Below, one piece after another: positions 1 through 8,944 of a stretch of 40,339 bases of DNA. The stretch's first letter is position 1. Every line of letters begins with the position of its first letter. Under the pieces are notes generated by a model. That model was not told the DNA's origin. It saw only the letters and a list, made by a program, of their open reading frames with translations, and did no database searches. This DNA is from Planctomycetota bacterium (GTDB taxonomy: Bacteria > Planctomycetota > JAJSAM01 > JAJVHW01): NCBI GenBank assembly GCA_024277065.1, contig JAJRVY010000303.1, positions 1 to 40,339 of the forward strand, given 5' to 3'. Both the position numbers and the translations under genes were made by a program.

Positions 1-967
1 AGTACCTGACCTTCTTCTCGGCGAACTCCAGCCTGTCCCCGTTCGGCAGTCGCAGGGTCACCGCCGCCGTCAGGTAGGGCTTGCGCCCCTTCTTCGAGGC
101 GTGTTCGACCATGGTCAGGCGGATGCTCCAGGCGGTCCGTACGTTCGCCGCGGTGGCCGGGGTCACCGTCGTCCGGACGGGCACGTTCTTGTCGCGGAAG
201 GGGACGCCGCCGGCCTTCGCCTTGTAGGTGAGCGAACCCTCGGCGGTGTTGCGCGCGGGGCCCTGGAGCTCGGCCGGCCCGGCGACGGACGCCGAGCCGC
301 TCGCGGCGATGCCGTCACGCGTGCCCGCGAACTTGCCCTTGGCGTCGAGCGTCGGTGTGCCGCCGACGGTCTTGACCTTGCCGATGGCGCCCGCGATCTC
401 GCCGCCTCCCTTGGGCTCGATGCCCGCGACGTTGCCCATTACCGTGACCTTCCCAGTCTCGTCCATCGCAGCGTCGAACGCATAGCGGCGGGCGTGCTTC
501 GTCGGAGAGGTGCCCGTGTAGCTGCCCGTCAGATCGCACATGCGGGGAACGTCCATGTCGCCGGTCGGCGCCACGAGTTCGAACACTCCCGACGGCATCA
601 CCGGCTTGAAGGTGGCGGTCAGGTCGTGGGAGCCCTCGACGGGCCCGAACGTGAAGTGATCGAAGATGTCGAGGAAGTACACCATCTCCTGCCCGCCCTT
701 GTCCACCGAGACGAGTTCGTAGCCCGGTTTCGCCACGAACCAGACGTCGAGGTCGGCGCCGCGATCGAAGCTCACGACCTTGCTGCCCGTGACCACGCCG
801 TCGCGCTGCGGGGAGGAGGTCTCCCATTCGACGGTGCCGCCCCCGGACGGCTGGACGCGGACCTTCCACTTGACCGTGTCGCCGCCGGCAAAGCCCAGCG
901 TCGTGATCAAGGCCACGGCGAGAGCGGTGATCAGCGTCAAACGAAGTCGTGTGCGAGTGCGTTCCAT
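1..967 (-). CDS. Secreted protein of unknown function, C-terminus beyond the window
   Basis: The frame is open from an ATG at 967 to the window edge (about 322 residues seen). AAGGAG at 977-982, nine bases upstream, sets the start. The N-terminus is basic, then hydrophobic (about residues 9-28, ending in a glycine/alanine stretch before GGDTVKWKV), so it reads as a Sec signal peptide. The mature part is rich in Gly, Thr, Lys and Val with alternating beta-strand patterns, as in extracellular beta-sandwich proteins. I recognise no catalytic motif. The SD overlaps the end of the HEAT-repeat gene upstream, so it is probably the last visible gene of a three-gene transcript. The 3' end is missing. 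Confidence 0.8.
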   Translation of the reverse strand, partial: MERTRTRLRLTLITALAVALITTLGFAGGDTVKWKVRVQPSGGGTVEWETSSPQRDGVVTGSKVVSFDRGADLDVWFVAKPGYELVSVDKGGQEMVYFLDIFDHFTFGPVEGSHDLTATFKPVMPSGVFELVAPTGDMDVPRMCDLTGSYTGTSPTKHARRYAFDAAMDETGKVTVMGNVAGIEPKGGGEIAGAIGKVKTVGGTPTLDAKGKFAGTRDGIAASGSASVAGPAELQGPARNTAEGSLTYKAKAGGVPFRDKNVPVRTTVTPATAANVRTAWSIRLTMVEHASKKGRKPYLTAAVTLRLPNGDRLEFAEKKVRY

Positions 968-981
968 CGAGGTCTGCTCCT

Positions 982-2322
982 TCAATCGCTGCCCTGGTCC
1001 GGAAGTCCGTTGCGTGCCGCCGCAGCGACCTGTTCGCAGTCGCTGCCCGCGATCGTGGACAGCGCCGCGCGTGCGGCTGCGGTGCGCGCGCGGCGTAGGG
1101 CAAACACCGCGCGCATCCTGACGTTGAGACTGTTGGGGTTCATGGCGATGTGCGTGAGGTCGGGGACGAGGTCCTCGTCGAACACCGCCACCGCTGCGTT
1201 CGGCGCGTCGCGCCCGACCGCCTCGCCGACGGCGTTGGCGCCCGCCACGCGCGCTGCGACATCGGTCTCGGCGGCGACGAGCGGCAGCAGCTCGCCCGCG
1301 GGGATGCGTCGCTGCGGAACGAGCGACTCGTAGAGGCGCCGCCGCACGTCCGCGTCGGGCTCCTGCACGGCCGCTGCGACCAGTTCCGGTCCGACGCCGA
1401 CGTCGCCCTCGAAGGCGCCGATGGCCCACGCCGCCGACGCGCGCGTCGCCGCGTCCGCGTGCGTGCGCGCCACGTCCAGCAGGAACGGGACCGCGTCCGG
1501 CGTCGAGTGGAAGAGCGCCTCCACGGCGACGATTCGCTCGTCCGCCGACGTCGCGGGGTCCGCCACGACGTCCTCGAATGTCGCCTCGACCTCTCGGAAG
1601 CGGAAGTGTCCGAGACCGTCGAGGACGTGCTGCGCCAGCTCGCAGCCCCGCGTCTCCGCAAGCGTCGCCGTCAGGACCCTGCGCGCCGCCTCACTGCCCA
1701 CCTGGCCGAGCGCGATGGCCGCTTCCGCGCGCACGCGCGACGTCACGTCCGTCGCGCGCAGCAGCGGGGCGATGTCGTCGGTCGCATCGTAGCCGCGCAG
1801 TGCGCAGAGGCCGCGCAGTGCCGCGACCACGACCGTCTCGTCCGTGTCGCACAGCAGTGGACGCAGCCACGGCGCGACGGACGGGTCGCCGGTGCTGCCG
1901 AGGAGTTGCGCGAGGAACGCGCGATGTTCGGCCGGTGCGCCGGAAAGGAGTTCGCGCAGCGCCGCGACGGCCTGCGGAGAGCCCACGCGTGCCAGGCGCA
2001 GCGCATACAGCCCGCGCTGTTCGTCCGTGAGACCCTCGTCCCGCAGGCGGGCGATGGTCTCCTCGAGCGACAGCCCGGTCATCTCTTGGCGTCTGGCGAA
2101 CACGGAGCGCACACGACGTCGTACGTGACCGGCGATCGCGGAGACCACGGGCCGCGTGAGGACGCCGCGCGCGCGCGTCAGCGACGAGGCGTCCGGCCCG
2201 TCGCTCGGGAAGTGATCCTCGCTCCAGATGCTGCCCACGACGAACAGCGCTGCTGCGAGGCAGCCCGTCGCCAAGAGTGCCGCCGTGATCACGGTGCGCC
2301 GCCGCAGTGTCTTGCGGATCAT
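982..2322 (-). CDS. Membrane-anchored HEAT-repeat protein
   Basis: 446 residues. The start is the ATG at 2322, which overlaps the stop of the upstream membrane-protein gene as ATGA, so translation is probably coupled. Residues 1-8 are basic. Residues 9-32 form one hydrophobic segment, a membrane anchor or uncleaved signal. From about residue 75 the protein is a run of helical units with the HEAT/PBS-lyase pattern (for example VVVAALRGLCALRGY and RAEAAIALGQVGSEAARRVL). Such solenoids bind other proteins; nothing here points to an enzyme. The open frame runs on upstream of 2322, but that part is arginine-rich antisense of the DUF2238 gene and was left out. Confidence 0.85.
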   Translation of the reverse strand: MIRKTLRRRTVITAALLATGCLAAALFVVGSIWSEDHFPSDGPDASSLTRARGVLTRPVVSAIAGHVRRRVRSVFARRQEMTGLSLEETIARLRDEGLTDEQRGLYALRLARVGSPQAVAALRELLSGAPAEHRAFLAQLLGSTGDPSVAPWLRPLLCDTDETVVVAALRGLCALRGYDATDDIAPLLRATDVTSRVRAEAAIALGQVGSEAARRVLTATLAETRGCELAQHVLDGLGHFRFREVEATFEDVVADPATSADERIVAVEALFHSTPDAVPFLLDVARTHADAATRASAAWAIGAFEGDVGVGPELVAAAVQEPDADVRRRLYESLVPQRRIPAGELLPLVAAETDVAARVAGANAVGEAVGRDAPNAAVAVFDEDLVPDLTHIAMNPNSLNVRMRAVFALRRARTAAARAALSTIAGSDCEQVAAAARNGLPDQGSD

Positions 2323-2936
2323 CGAAGCACCTCGGCGCCACGCCGTGCGCCGGGGTCCAGACGCCGCAGCGCCCACGCCCCGACACACAGGAACAGCAGT
2401 CCTCCGACGATGTTGCTGACGAGGTCGAGCGCCGTGTCCTCGTAGCCGCCGATGCCGTTGCGCGGCACGGTGCGCGTGACCACGAACTCGACGACCTCGA
2501 TGGCTGCGCCGAGCCCGAGCACGGCGAAGAACGCCAGGCACCGCGTGAAGCCCTTCAGCGGGAGCCCCGTCACGCGGCACAGGTGCAGGATGGACACCGC
2601 GCCGATGAAGGCGTTGGCGGTGTGCACGTACTTGTCGTAGCGCAGGCCCAGGAAGTGGTGGTCGTAGAGCCGCGCGCCGCCGATGTGCACGAAGCCCCCG
2701 GCGAAGTGCATGAGGATGCCCGCTTCCACGAGTACCAGGAGGCCGGCCGGGACCGGCCAGCGGGGCAGGAGCGCCCGCAGCACGCCGAAGCCCATGAGGA
2801 TGAGGACGGCGTAGATCACGAACTCCGTCGAGCGGCCCTCACCGACGTACGCGACCCAGCGGTCGTGGTACGTGAGGGCGCACATCAGCAGGAACAGCAG
2901 GGCGTTGGCGAGCAGGAACACGTCGAGCTCGTTCAT
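2319..2936 (-). CDS. DUF2238-family integral membrane protein
   Basis: 205 residues from the ATG at 2936 (MNELDVFLLAN). The 26 upstream in-frame residues look non-coding. It has about six hydrophobic segments. The stretch around residues 105-125 (DKYVHTANAFIGAV) and the glycine/acid-rich GGYEDTALDLVSNIVGG near the C-terminus fit the DUF2238 (YjdF-like) inner-membrane family as I remember it. Its function is unknown. It is the first gene of a trio followed without gaps by a HEAT-repeat protein and a secreted protein, which suggests a shared envelope role. Family assignment is by motif recall only. Confidence 0.75.
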   Translation of the reverse strand: MNELDVFLLANALLFLLMCALTYHDRWVAYVGEGRSTEFVIYAVLILMGFGVLRALLPRWPVPAGLLVLVEAGILMHFAGGFVHIGGARLYDHHFLGLRYDKYVHTANAFIGAVSILHLCRVTGLPLKGFTRCLAFFAVLGLGAAIEVVEFVVTRTVPRNGIGGYEDTALDLVSNIVGGLLFLCVGAWALRRLDPGARRGAEVLR

Positions 2937-3246
2937 GCGCCACGAATCCGCAGCGGCGACGTCGCGTGCACGACGACTACTCCAGGGCAGGCTTCTGGGT
3001 ACGAACCGCAGCACTCAACACACCTCGCCGGGTCCGCCCGGTCGGACAGTGCGGGCGCGCTTCGCCCGGCGCGCGAATTCTACGACTCGTTCGCTCGCGG
3101 CGACGGTGCGCGGGGGCCGATCTCCGCGCCGTCGAACGGGTTACGGCGTGCGCACGCGACGTGGGTCACGTTCGGGGCCCGAATCGAGCAGGCCCCGCGC
3201 GGCCCAGCCGGGCCGGGCCCGCAGATCGGGCGAGTGCGCGCGCCCG
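2937..3246. other. Intergenic region between cytochrome operon and DUF2238 operon
   Basis: About 310 bases without a convincing gene. It should hold the promoter of the DUF2238-HEAT-secreted trio and the 3' end of the cytochrome transcript. GC-rich inverted repeats lie at 3173-3197 and 3201-3214. I see no clear -35/-10 pair. Confidence 0.5.
3173..3214 (-). terminator. Possible GC-rich termination hairpins after the cytochrome gene
   Basis: CGGGGCC (3173-3179) pairs with GGCCCCG (3191-3197) across 11 bases. The sequence GGCCCAGCCGGGCC at 3201-3214 forms a second short stem. Both lie just downstream of the cytochrome stop on the minus strand. No U-run follows, so intrinsic termination is uncertain. 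Confidence 0.3.
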
Positions 3247-6200
3247 CTACCTGCCGGACTTCACCCGCGTGTTCGCGATCGGCTTGCTCTTGGCCCTGTT
3301 CGAGACGGTGTAGAGCTTGCCGTCCTTGATGTACATGCGGCGCTGCTCCGCGAGGTTGAAGGGGCGCGCGCCGATGCGGCCGAAGACGCTCAACTGGTTG
3401 CCGCCCTCGTCCACCGCGCGGTCGCGGTCGAGGGGCTTGGTGATGGCCTTGGCCGGTGTGGGTGTCGGGTACGTAGCGATCAGTTCGGGCTTGGGCGCCG
3501 GGCTGAAGCCGGAGTACTCGGGAACCCGTTCGGGCGCCGTGAGCTGCACGACCTGCAGGCCGCGCCTGCCGCCCGCGACGTATGCGAAGAGCGACGCGTT
3601 GGTCATCGCGACGCGGCACATGCGCACGTCGTCGAGCTGCCCGCCGGCGGTGAACATCTGGTAGAGCACGGGTGCGTGGGGCTGCTCGATGTCGATGATC
3701 GCGAGGCCCTTGTCGCCCGCCGACACGTAGGCGTAGGTGCGCGCCAGATAGACGTCGCTCGACGGGCCGATGTCGAGCGCGGCGCCGGGGATGAGCGCGG
3801 CGTCGTCGAGGTTCGTGATGTCGATGACCTCGAGGCCCTCGCCGTCGGTCACGAACGCGAAGCGGAACTGCACCTGGACGCAGGTCACGCCCTTCAGCTC
3901 AGGCCACACCTTGACGACGCGCGGCACCGGGTCGCCGAGCTCGATGTCGGCGAGGTCCATGAGCACGAGGCCCGCGTCGCTCACCATCCAGAGCTGGTTG
4001 CCGGCCGTCGTGACGTAGCTCGCGCCGTCCAGCAGGCCGTCCGGGTTGAAGACGTGGATCGTGTCGAGGAAGTTGTTCGCGGGATTGCCGTCCAGCAACG
4101 TCGCGCCGAACACCATCTCGAGGCCATTGTTGGCGTCCGCCACGTAGACGTAGGCGAACAGCGGATGGATGGGCTGCTCCTCGTTCTCGGGGCGGCGTGG
4201 GCGTGTCGGATCGACGCCGAGCGTCGTCGGGCTGGCGATGCTCAGGGCATTGCTGCCCTTGGCGAAGAAGCGCTGCCCGAGCGGCGAGTTGACGGATGTC
4301 GTGATGCGCTCGCTGAAGCCCTTGTGGTCGATGTTCGCGATGTCGTAGAGGTAGACGCCGCCGGTGCCCTCGGCCGCGTAGAGGTACTCGCCGCGGTGCT
4401 GGATCGAGCGCGTGTCGGTGCCGCCGTGGTGGTAGGCCTCTTTCAGGATGCGCTGGTCCTGCTCGACGAACCGGCGGAAGCGCTCGGGGTACGCGTCGCG
4501 GTGCAGGGTGCTGCCGAGTACCGCCTGTGGCTCGTCGCGCTCGGTGACGACGATGCCGTAGAGGCCGCCCTCGCCCGCGCCGACCCAGCAGAAGCGCCCC
4601 ATGAAGTTGGTGTAGTTGGTGCCCTGGAGCAGCACCTGCGCCATCCACGCGTTGTTGTCGTTGCGGTCCGAGACGTGGCAGTCCTCGCAGCCCTTGGTCT
4701 CCTTCGTGCGTACCGTGTGCGGCACGTACGTGGAGAACGCCTGGCCGCTGTAGCCCTCGGCGCTGATCGTCTGCTGTTGTGAGTAGATCCACTCGCGGTT
4801 CTGGTTCTGCGAGCTGACGATGATCGCGCACGCCGAGCGCACGGGGCTGATCTTGTTGCCGGTGACGCTGCCGTCGATGCCCAGCATGTACGCCGCGTCG
4901 CGCAGCACCTGATAGTTGTACTGCGTCCAGTTGCGCGACTCGCCGCCCTCGTACTGGCGGATGGGCTTCTTCTGGTTGGCGGTCATCGGCAGGTGGCAGC
5001 CGAAGCACGCCGTCGTCCACGCGGTGTGGCAGGACTGGCACGTCATGCGCTCGTCCTGGTGCGCGAACCTGCTCGTGTCGGACGCGTCGCCCCAGGTGCG
5101 CGCGTCCTTCTGGATGGTCTTCGCGTAGCGCGCCTTCGGGTTGTAGATCGGCCGCGCGTCGCGGCCCGGCAGCTCGTACGACAGCCCCTCCATCTCCGGA
5201 TCGATCGAGTCGATCACCTGATTGACGACCCACAGCACGTCGTCATCGAGCTGGCTGCGCTGGTAGAGGCGGCCCTTGCGCCAGAAGAAGCGCTTGCCGA
5301 ACGGCGTGCGGGACAGCGCGAGATCGTTGCCGCCCGCGGGGCCCGACGTGATGAGCGTCGCGCGCTCCTGCGTCGAGCCGTGGCAGTCGATGCACATGAT
5401 CTCGGTGGCGGCGCGCGGCTCCTGGTAGAGCTTGCCGTTGCCGTGCACGTCCTGCGTGAAGTGGCAATCGACACAGTGCATGCCCCGCTCGAGGTGGATG
5501 TCCTTGAGGTGCACGGCCTTCTGCCACTTCTCGGGGTCCTGCGCATCGATGACGTTGCCGTCCCGGTCGAGCATGTTGCCCTTGCGGTCCTTCTTGAACA
5601 CCTTGCGGTAGAGCCAGCCGTGGCCGTGGTAGTCCTCGAACTGCACGTGCTCGAACTGCGGGTTCAGCGTGCTGATCTCGCGCAGGAAGTCGGGATCGCC
5701 CCACTTGCCGCGCAGCGCCGCGCCCTCCGGGTTGCGCTGCTGGATCTCGTGGATCTCCTCGTAAGAGAGCTCCGGGACGACGTCCGGGTACAGCTTGTCA
5801 CCGTCGCTCTCGTTGTCGTACCAGATGTCTCCGTAGTAGGTCATCTCCATGTTCGTGCCGGGGTGGACGTGGCACACCATGCACTGGCTGGAGGGGATGG
5901 AGCGCGTCAACTGGTGCGAGATCGGGTGGCCGCTCTCGTCCTTGGGGATCGACTTGTCGCCGCCGTGGTAGCGGCCCGTGTTGCCGAACTGTGCGTACTG
6001 TCCGGAGTGCTCGGGGTCGCGGTCGTTGGCGTAGACGATGTGGCACGCCGTGCATCCGGACTGGCGGTAGTCGCCGGGGTTGTCGGTGGTGCCCGGCTTC
6101 CAGAGCACGGGGTCCACGAGGCGCGTCTTGACGGCCGCGAGGTACACCGGGTCGGTGCGCAGCAGCGTGCCCAGACCGCGCTGACTGAAGCGCCGCGCCG

Positions 6201-7029
6201 GGAGCCCGGCCTCTTCCTCGCGGTCGGGGTTGCCGAGTTCGAGCGGCCGGCGTCCGCCGCGCTCGAAGACGCGCAGGATGTTGCCCATCTGCGTGATGTT
6301 GTAGCGCGGGATCGGATCGAGGTAGGCCAGCACGCCCTTGTTCTGGACGTCGTCGTCGGTCGGTGGCGGGATGGTCTGGACGCGCACGGCCGTGCCGTCC
6401 TCGGCGTAGCTCAGCCCGAAGCGCGGACGCTTGAGCGGGAAACTGCCGTTGTTGTAGAGCACGGTCCCGTACAGGAACCCCGAGTGGGACATCATGCTCT
6501 TCTTCGTGTTGTACGTCTCGTTCGGGTGGCATGGTCCGCACGTCGATTCCGCGACGCGCAGGTCGCCGGGATTGACGAAGCGCACGTAGGCCCACGAGAG
6601 CTGCAGCCACTCCGCGGACTCGGACGGCGGCGTGCGCGACTCGCTGTCGCGCTCCCGGTCGCCCGAGAGGATGTGTGCGTCCTCGATGTTCTCGGCCGTC
6701 GGATCGCCGCCGTGGCAATCGACGCAGCCGAGTTGCACGGTCTGCGAGGCGTGTGGCTTCTCGATGCCCTCGTGGCAGGTCAGGCAGCCGCGGCTCTTCG
6801 AGTCCGCGTCGCCGGTGCTCTGGCCCATCAGCTCGGAGATGGGACGCGCGCCCTCGAGGTGGGCGTCCCAGACACCTCCCGGAGGAGGCGGCGTGGCGTC
6901 GCCGGTCTCGCCCGCGGTGTTCAGACATGCGCCGACGGCGGCGGTCACGGCGGCGAGCAGCGCCGCCGCGATCACGCCGCGCAGGCGGCGGGTCGGTGTG
7001 GGGTCGTTCATCGTGTTGCGGGCTTGCAT
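3247..7029 (-). CDS. Decahaem c-type cytochrome lipoprotein with C-terminal LVIVD-repeat propeller
   Basis: 1260 residues. A basic N-terminus and hydrophobic stretch (18-34) end in a lipobox VGAC with Cys35. Ten CxxCH haem c sites begin at Cys82, 102, 164, 326, 383, 519, 546, 664, 675 and 781. The spacing is irregular and does not match MtrC/OmcA or NrfA as I know them. From about residue 870 the protein changes to repeated units of the form YVADANNGLEMV, VTDGEGLEVIDIT, VSAGDKGLAIIDI and VAGGRRGLQVV, the LVIVD type of beta-propeller repeat found in surface proteins. It starts four bases after the porin gene. The ATG at 7011 is an alternative start without an SD. Likely role: electron transfer at the outer membrane. 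The redox partner is unknown. Confidence 0.9.
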   Translation of the reverse strand: MQARNTMNDPTPTRRLRGVIAAALLAAVTAAVGACLNTAGETGDATPPPPGGVWDAHLEGARPISELMGQSTGDADSKSRGCLTCHEGIEKPHASQTVQLGCVDCHGGDPTAENIEDAHILSGDRERDSESRTPPSESAEWLQLSWAYVRFVNPGDLRVAESTCGPCHPNETYNTKKSMMSHSGFLYGTVLYNNGSFPLKRPRFGLSYAEDGTAVRVQTIPPPTDDDVQNKGVLAYLDPIPRYNITQMGNILRVFERGGRRPLELGNPDREEEAGLPARRFSQRGLGTLLRTDPVYLAAVKTRLVDPVLWKPGTTDNPGDYRQSGCTACHIVYANDRDPEHSGQYAQFGNTGRYHGGDKSIPKDESGHPISHQLTRSIPSSQCMVCHVHPGTNMEMTYYGDIWYDNESDGDKLYPDVVPELSYEEIHEIQQRNPEGAALRGKWGDPDFLREISTLNPQFEHVQFEDYHGHGWLYRKVFKKDRKGNMLDRDGNVIDAQDPEKWQKAVHLKDIHLERGMHCVDCHFTQDVHGNGKLYQEPRAATEIMCIDCHGSTQERATLITSGPAGGNDLALSRTPFGKRFFWRKGRLYQRSQLDDDVLWVVNQVIDSIDPEMEGLSYELPGRDARPIYNPKARYAKTIQKDARTWGDASDTSRFAHQDERMTCQSCHTAWTTACFGCHLPMTANQKKPIRQYEGGESRNWTQYNYQVLRDAAYMLGIDGSVTGNKISPVRSACAIIVSSQNQNREWIYSQQQTISAEGYSGQAFSTYVPHTVRTKETKGCEDCHVSDRNDNNAWMAQVLLQGTNYTNFMGRFCWVGAGEGGLYGIVVTERDEPQAVLGSTLHRDAYPERFRRFVEQDQRILKEAYHHGGTDTRSIQHRGEYLYAAEGTGGVYLYDIANIDHKGFSERITTSVNSPLGQRFFAKGSNALSIASPTTLGVDPTRPRRPENEEQPIHPLFAYVYVADANNGLEMVFGATLLDGNPANNFLDTIHVFNPDGLLDGASYVTTAGNQLWMVSDAGLVLMDLADIELGDPVPRVVKVWPELKGVTCVQVQFRFAFVTDGEGLEVIDITNLDDAALIPGAALDIGPSSDVYLARTYAYVSAGDKGLAIIDIEQPHAPVLYQMFTAGGQLDDVRMCRVAMTNASLFAYVAGGRRGLQVVQLTAPERVPEYSGFSPAPKPELIATYPTPTPAKAITKPLDRDRAVDEGGNQLSVFGRIGARPFNLAEQRRMYIKDGKLYTVSNRAKSKPIANTRVKSGR

Positions 7030-7033
7030 GCGA

Positions 7034-8944
7034 TCACCAGGTCAGGATGAGCTCGAGAAACGTGCTGTAGAGGGTCTCGGACTCGTAGATGTCCTCGAGC
7101 CCGCTGCCGGGAACGAGAGCGGCGTAGCCGCCCTTGCCGATCACGTTGTCCGTGAGGAGCGGGCGCCACACGAAGCCGACCGACAGGTCGTAGCCGATCT
7201 CCTGGCCGAGCCCGTCCTGGTTGACGACGAGTTCCATCGACGACGTGTCGTCGAAGCGCAGATAAGAGGCGTTCGTGATCACCTTGAGGTTCGGGGTCAG
7301 TTGCGCGTCCCAGCCGACGCCGCCCAGGATGAGGCCCGGGTTGACGAAGCTCGGCGCGCCCTGGTCCTTGCTGCTGCGCAGGGAGTTGTTCAGGCTGAAG
7401 CGCTGGTTGAGACCGACGCCGCTGCCCGTCAGGCGCACGCCGTTGCGGTTCCAGAACCCGAACTCGCCGCCGGCGAAGACGGGGACGTCGTAGATGGCGT
7501 CGAAGCCCTCGGCGTCGTCGTCGAACGGGTCGTCGTCGCCCGACTGGTAGTAGCCCTGCACGCGCAGGCGCATCCAGTCGATGTCCACGGACAACTCGAG
7601 CGCGGCCAGCATCGCGCTGACGTCCTGCTTCTTGCCCGAGATCTCGTTGAACGACTCCTCGCCGTCAGCGTAGTAGAGCGCCGACGTGATGTTCAGGCGG
7701 CCGACGTGGCCGTCCGTCGTCCAGCCGAAGTAGTCGATGCTGCGGTCGTTGGGCACCGGGACCCCGATGGCGCGCGGCCGCACGAGGAAGCCGTTCTCGT
7801 CGTAGTGCACCGAGTCGTCGTCGGAGAAGTGGTGGTAGGAGATCTGCGTCTGCAGGCCGCGGCTCCACGGGCGGGCGGCCCACCGTGGCAGCAGGTACTC
7901 CAGGACGTCCTGGCGGTAGAGGTTCGCGATGAACACCTTCTGCTTGATCGAGTCGAAGGTGTTGAGCGAACTGTTCGTGTCCTTGTCGAGACGGCTGAAG
8001 TGGCCGAGGTTCCACTGCCAGCGGTTGCTGTCGAGACTGCCGAACAGGCGCGCTCCGAGGGCTTCGTCGAAGAACATGAAGCCCTTGAAGTCCGAGTTGA
8101 AGAGCTGCGTTCCCAGCCGCATCTGGATCACGTCGTACTTGCGGTTGATGGACGCCAGCGTCGTCTCGAAGAAGTACTGCTGCAGCGTCGCGTGACGGTC
8201 GCTGCGGTTGCGGCCCTCTGCGGGATCGGCGTACAGGGCCTGACGCTCGCGAGCGGTCGTGTCGTTCCAGTTGACGGCGCCGCGCACGAAGAAGCGCCAG
8301 TCCACGGGCTTGAACGCCGTCTCGCCCTGGAACACGTCGATGGTGAGCAGCACCGTCTCCTCGAGCAGCGTCTGGTTGCCGGAGCCGAAGAACGACCCGC
8401 TGCCCCCGTTGGCGGGGAAGACGCCGGACGGCGTCGGCAGCTTGCGGCTCTCGAAGCGCGTGATCGACGTCGCCTCGAAGTTCACGAAGGTGTTCTGCGT
8501 GCCGGGAATCGGGTAGTCGCCCTTCAGCCAGTTCTGGTGGTAGGGGTCCCACCACGCGCTCATGTCCCACGGTGAGTCGCTCCGGGAACCGCGCTCCCAG
8601 GCCGGGAACCCGATGCGCCAGCGGTCCGGGACCTTGACCTCTTCCTGGTAGAGCGAAGCCGCGTCCTCGCCCGGCCGGCCCTCGGCGCGGTGCGGCCTGT
8701 CGTAGCCGAGTGGCAGGTTCTTGACGACCTCGCGCGCGGCCGGTCCGAGGCCCTCGGGCGCCGGCCCCCGTCCGCCGACGCCGTCGCCCGGATCCTGGGC
8801 GTCGGGATCGCCGGTGTACTCGTTCACTTGCGGCATCAGGTGCCAGGGCAGCGGCGAACGGTTCTCGTCCACGGGCTGGATCTTGCAGCCGCTGAGGCTC
8901 GCGGCCAGCGCGGCGACGACCGGGAGGAGCTGCGTCCGGTCCAT
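7034..8944 (-). CDS. Outer-membrane beta-barrel porin with lipobox, cytochrome partner
   Basis: 636 residues. The ATG at 8944 overlaps the upstream stop as TGATG, with AGGG seven bases upstream; an in-frame GTG lies one codon earlier. Residues 1-20 form a signal with lipobox LSGC and Cys21. After a Pro/Gly/Asp-rich linker (to about residue 110) the protein shows alternating amphipathic strands rich in Trp, Tyr, Phe, Asn and Asp. It ends in a beta-signal-like stretch (YSTFLELILTW) with a terminal Trp, as outer-membrane barrels do. Being sandwiched between a haem-binding-type protein and a decahaem cytochrome suggests a porin-cytochrome conduit or a substrate channel. It has no CxxCH site itself. 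It is not visibly similar to MtrB/PioB. Confidence 0.8.
   Translation of the reverse strand: MDRTQLLPVVAALAASLSGCKIQPVDENRSPLPWHLMPQVNEYTGDPDAQDPGDGVGGRGPAPEGLGPAAREVVKNLPLGYDRPHRAEGRPGEDAASLYQEEVKVPDRWRIGFPAWERGSRSDSPWDMSAWWDPYHQNWLKGDYPIPGTQNTFVNFEATSITRFESRKLPTPSGVFPANGGSGSFFGSGNQTLLEETVLLTIDVFQGETAFKPVDWRFFVRGAVNWNDTTARERQALYADPAEGRNRSDRHATLQQYFFETTLASINRKYDVIQMRLGTQLFNSDFKGFMFFDEALGARLFGSLDSNRWQWNLGHFSRLDKDTNSSLNTFDSIKQKVFIANLYRQDVLEYLLPRWAARPWSRGLQTQISYHHFSDDDSVHYDENGFLVRPRAIGVPVPNDRSIDYFGWTTDGHVGRLNITSALYYADGEESFNEISGKKQDVSAMLAALELSVDIDWMRLRVQGYYQSGDDDPFDDDAEGFDAIYDVPVFAGGEFGFWNRNGVRLTGSGVGLNQRFSLNNSLRSSKDQGAPSFVNPGLILGGVGWDAQLTPNLKVITNASYLRFDDTSSMELVVNQDGLGQEIGYDLSVGFVWRPLLTDNVIGKGGYAALVPGSGLEDIYESETLYSTFLELILTW

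Noticed and set aside
4993-8575. Long plus-strand frames opposite the cytochrome and porin genes
   Set aside because: They are Val/Ala/Arg/Glu-rich antisense frames. The minus-strand products have haem motifs and signal peptides.
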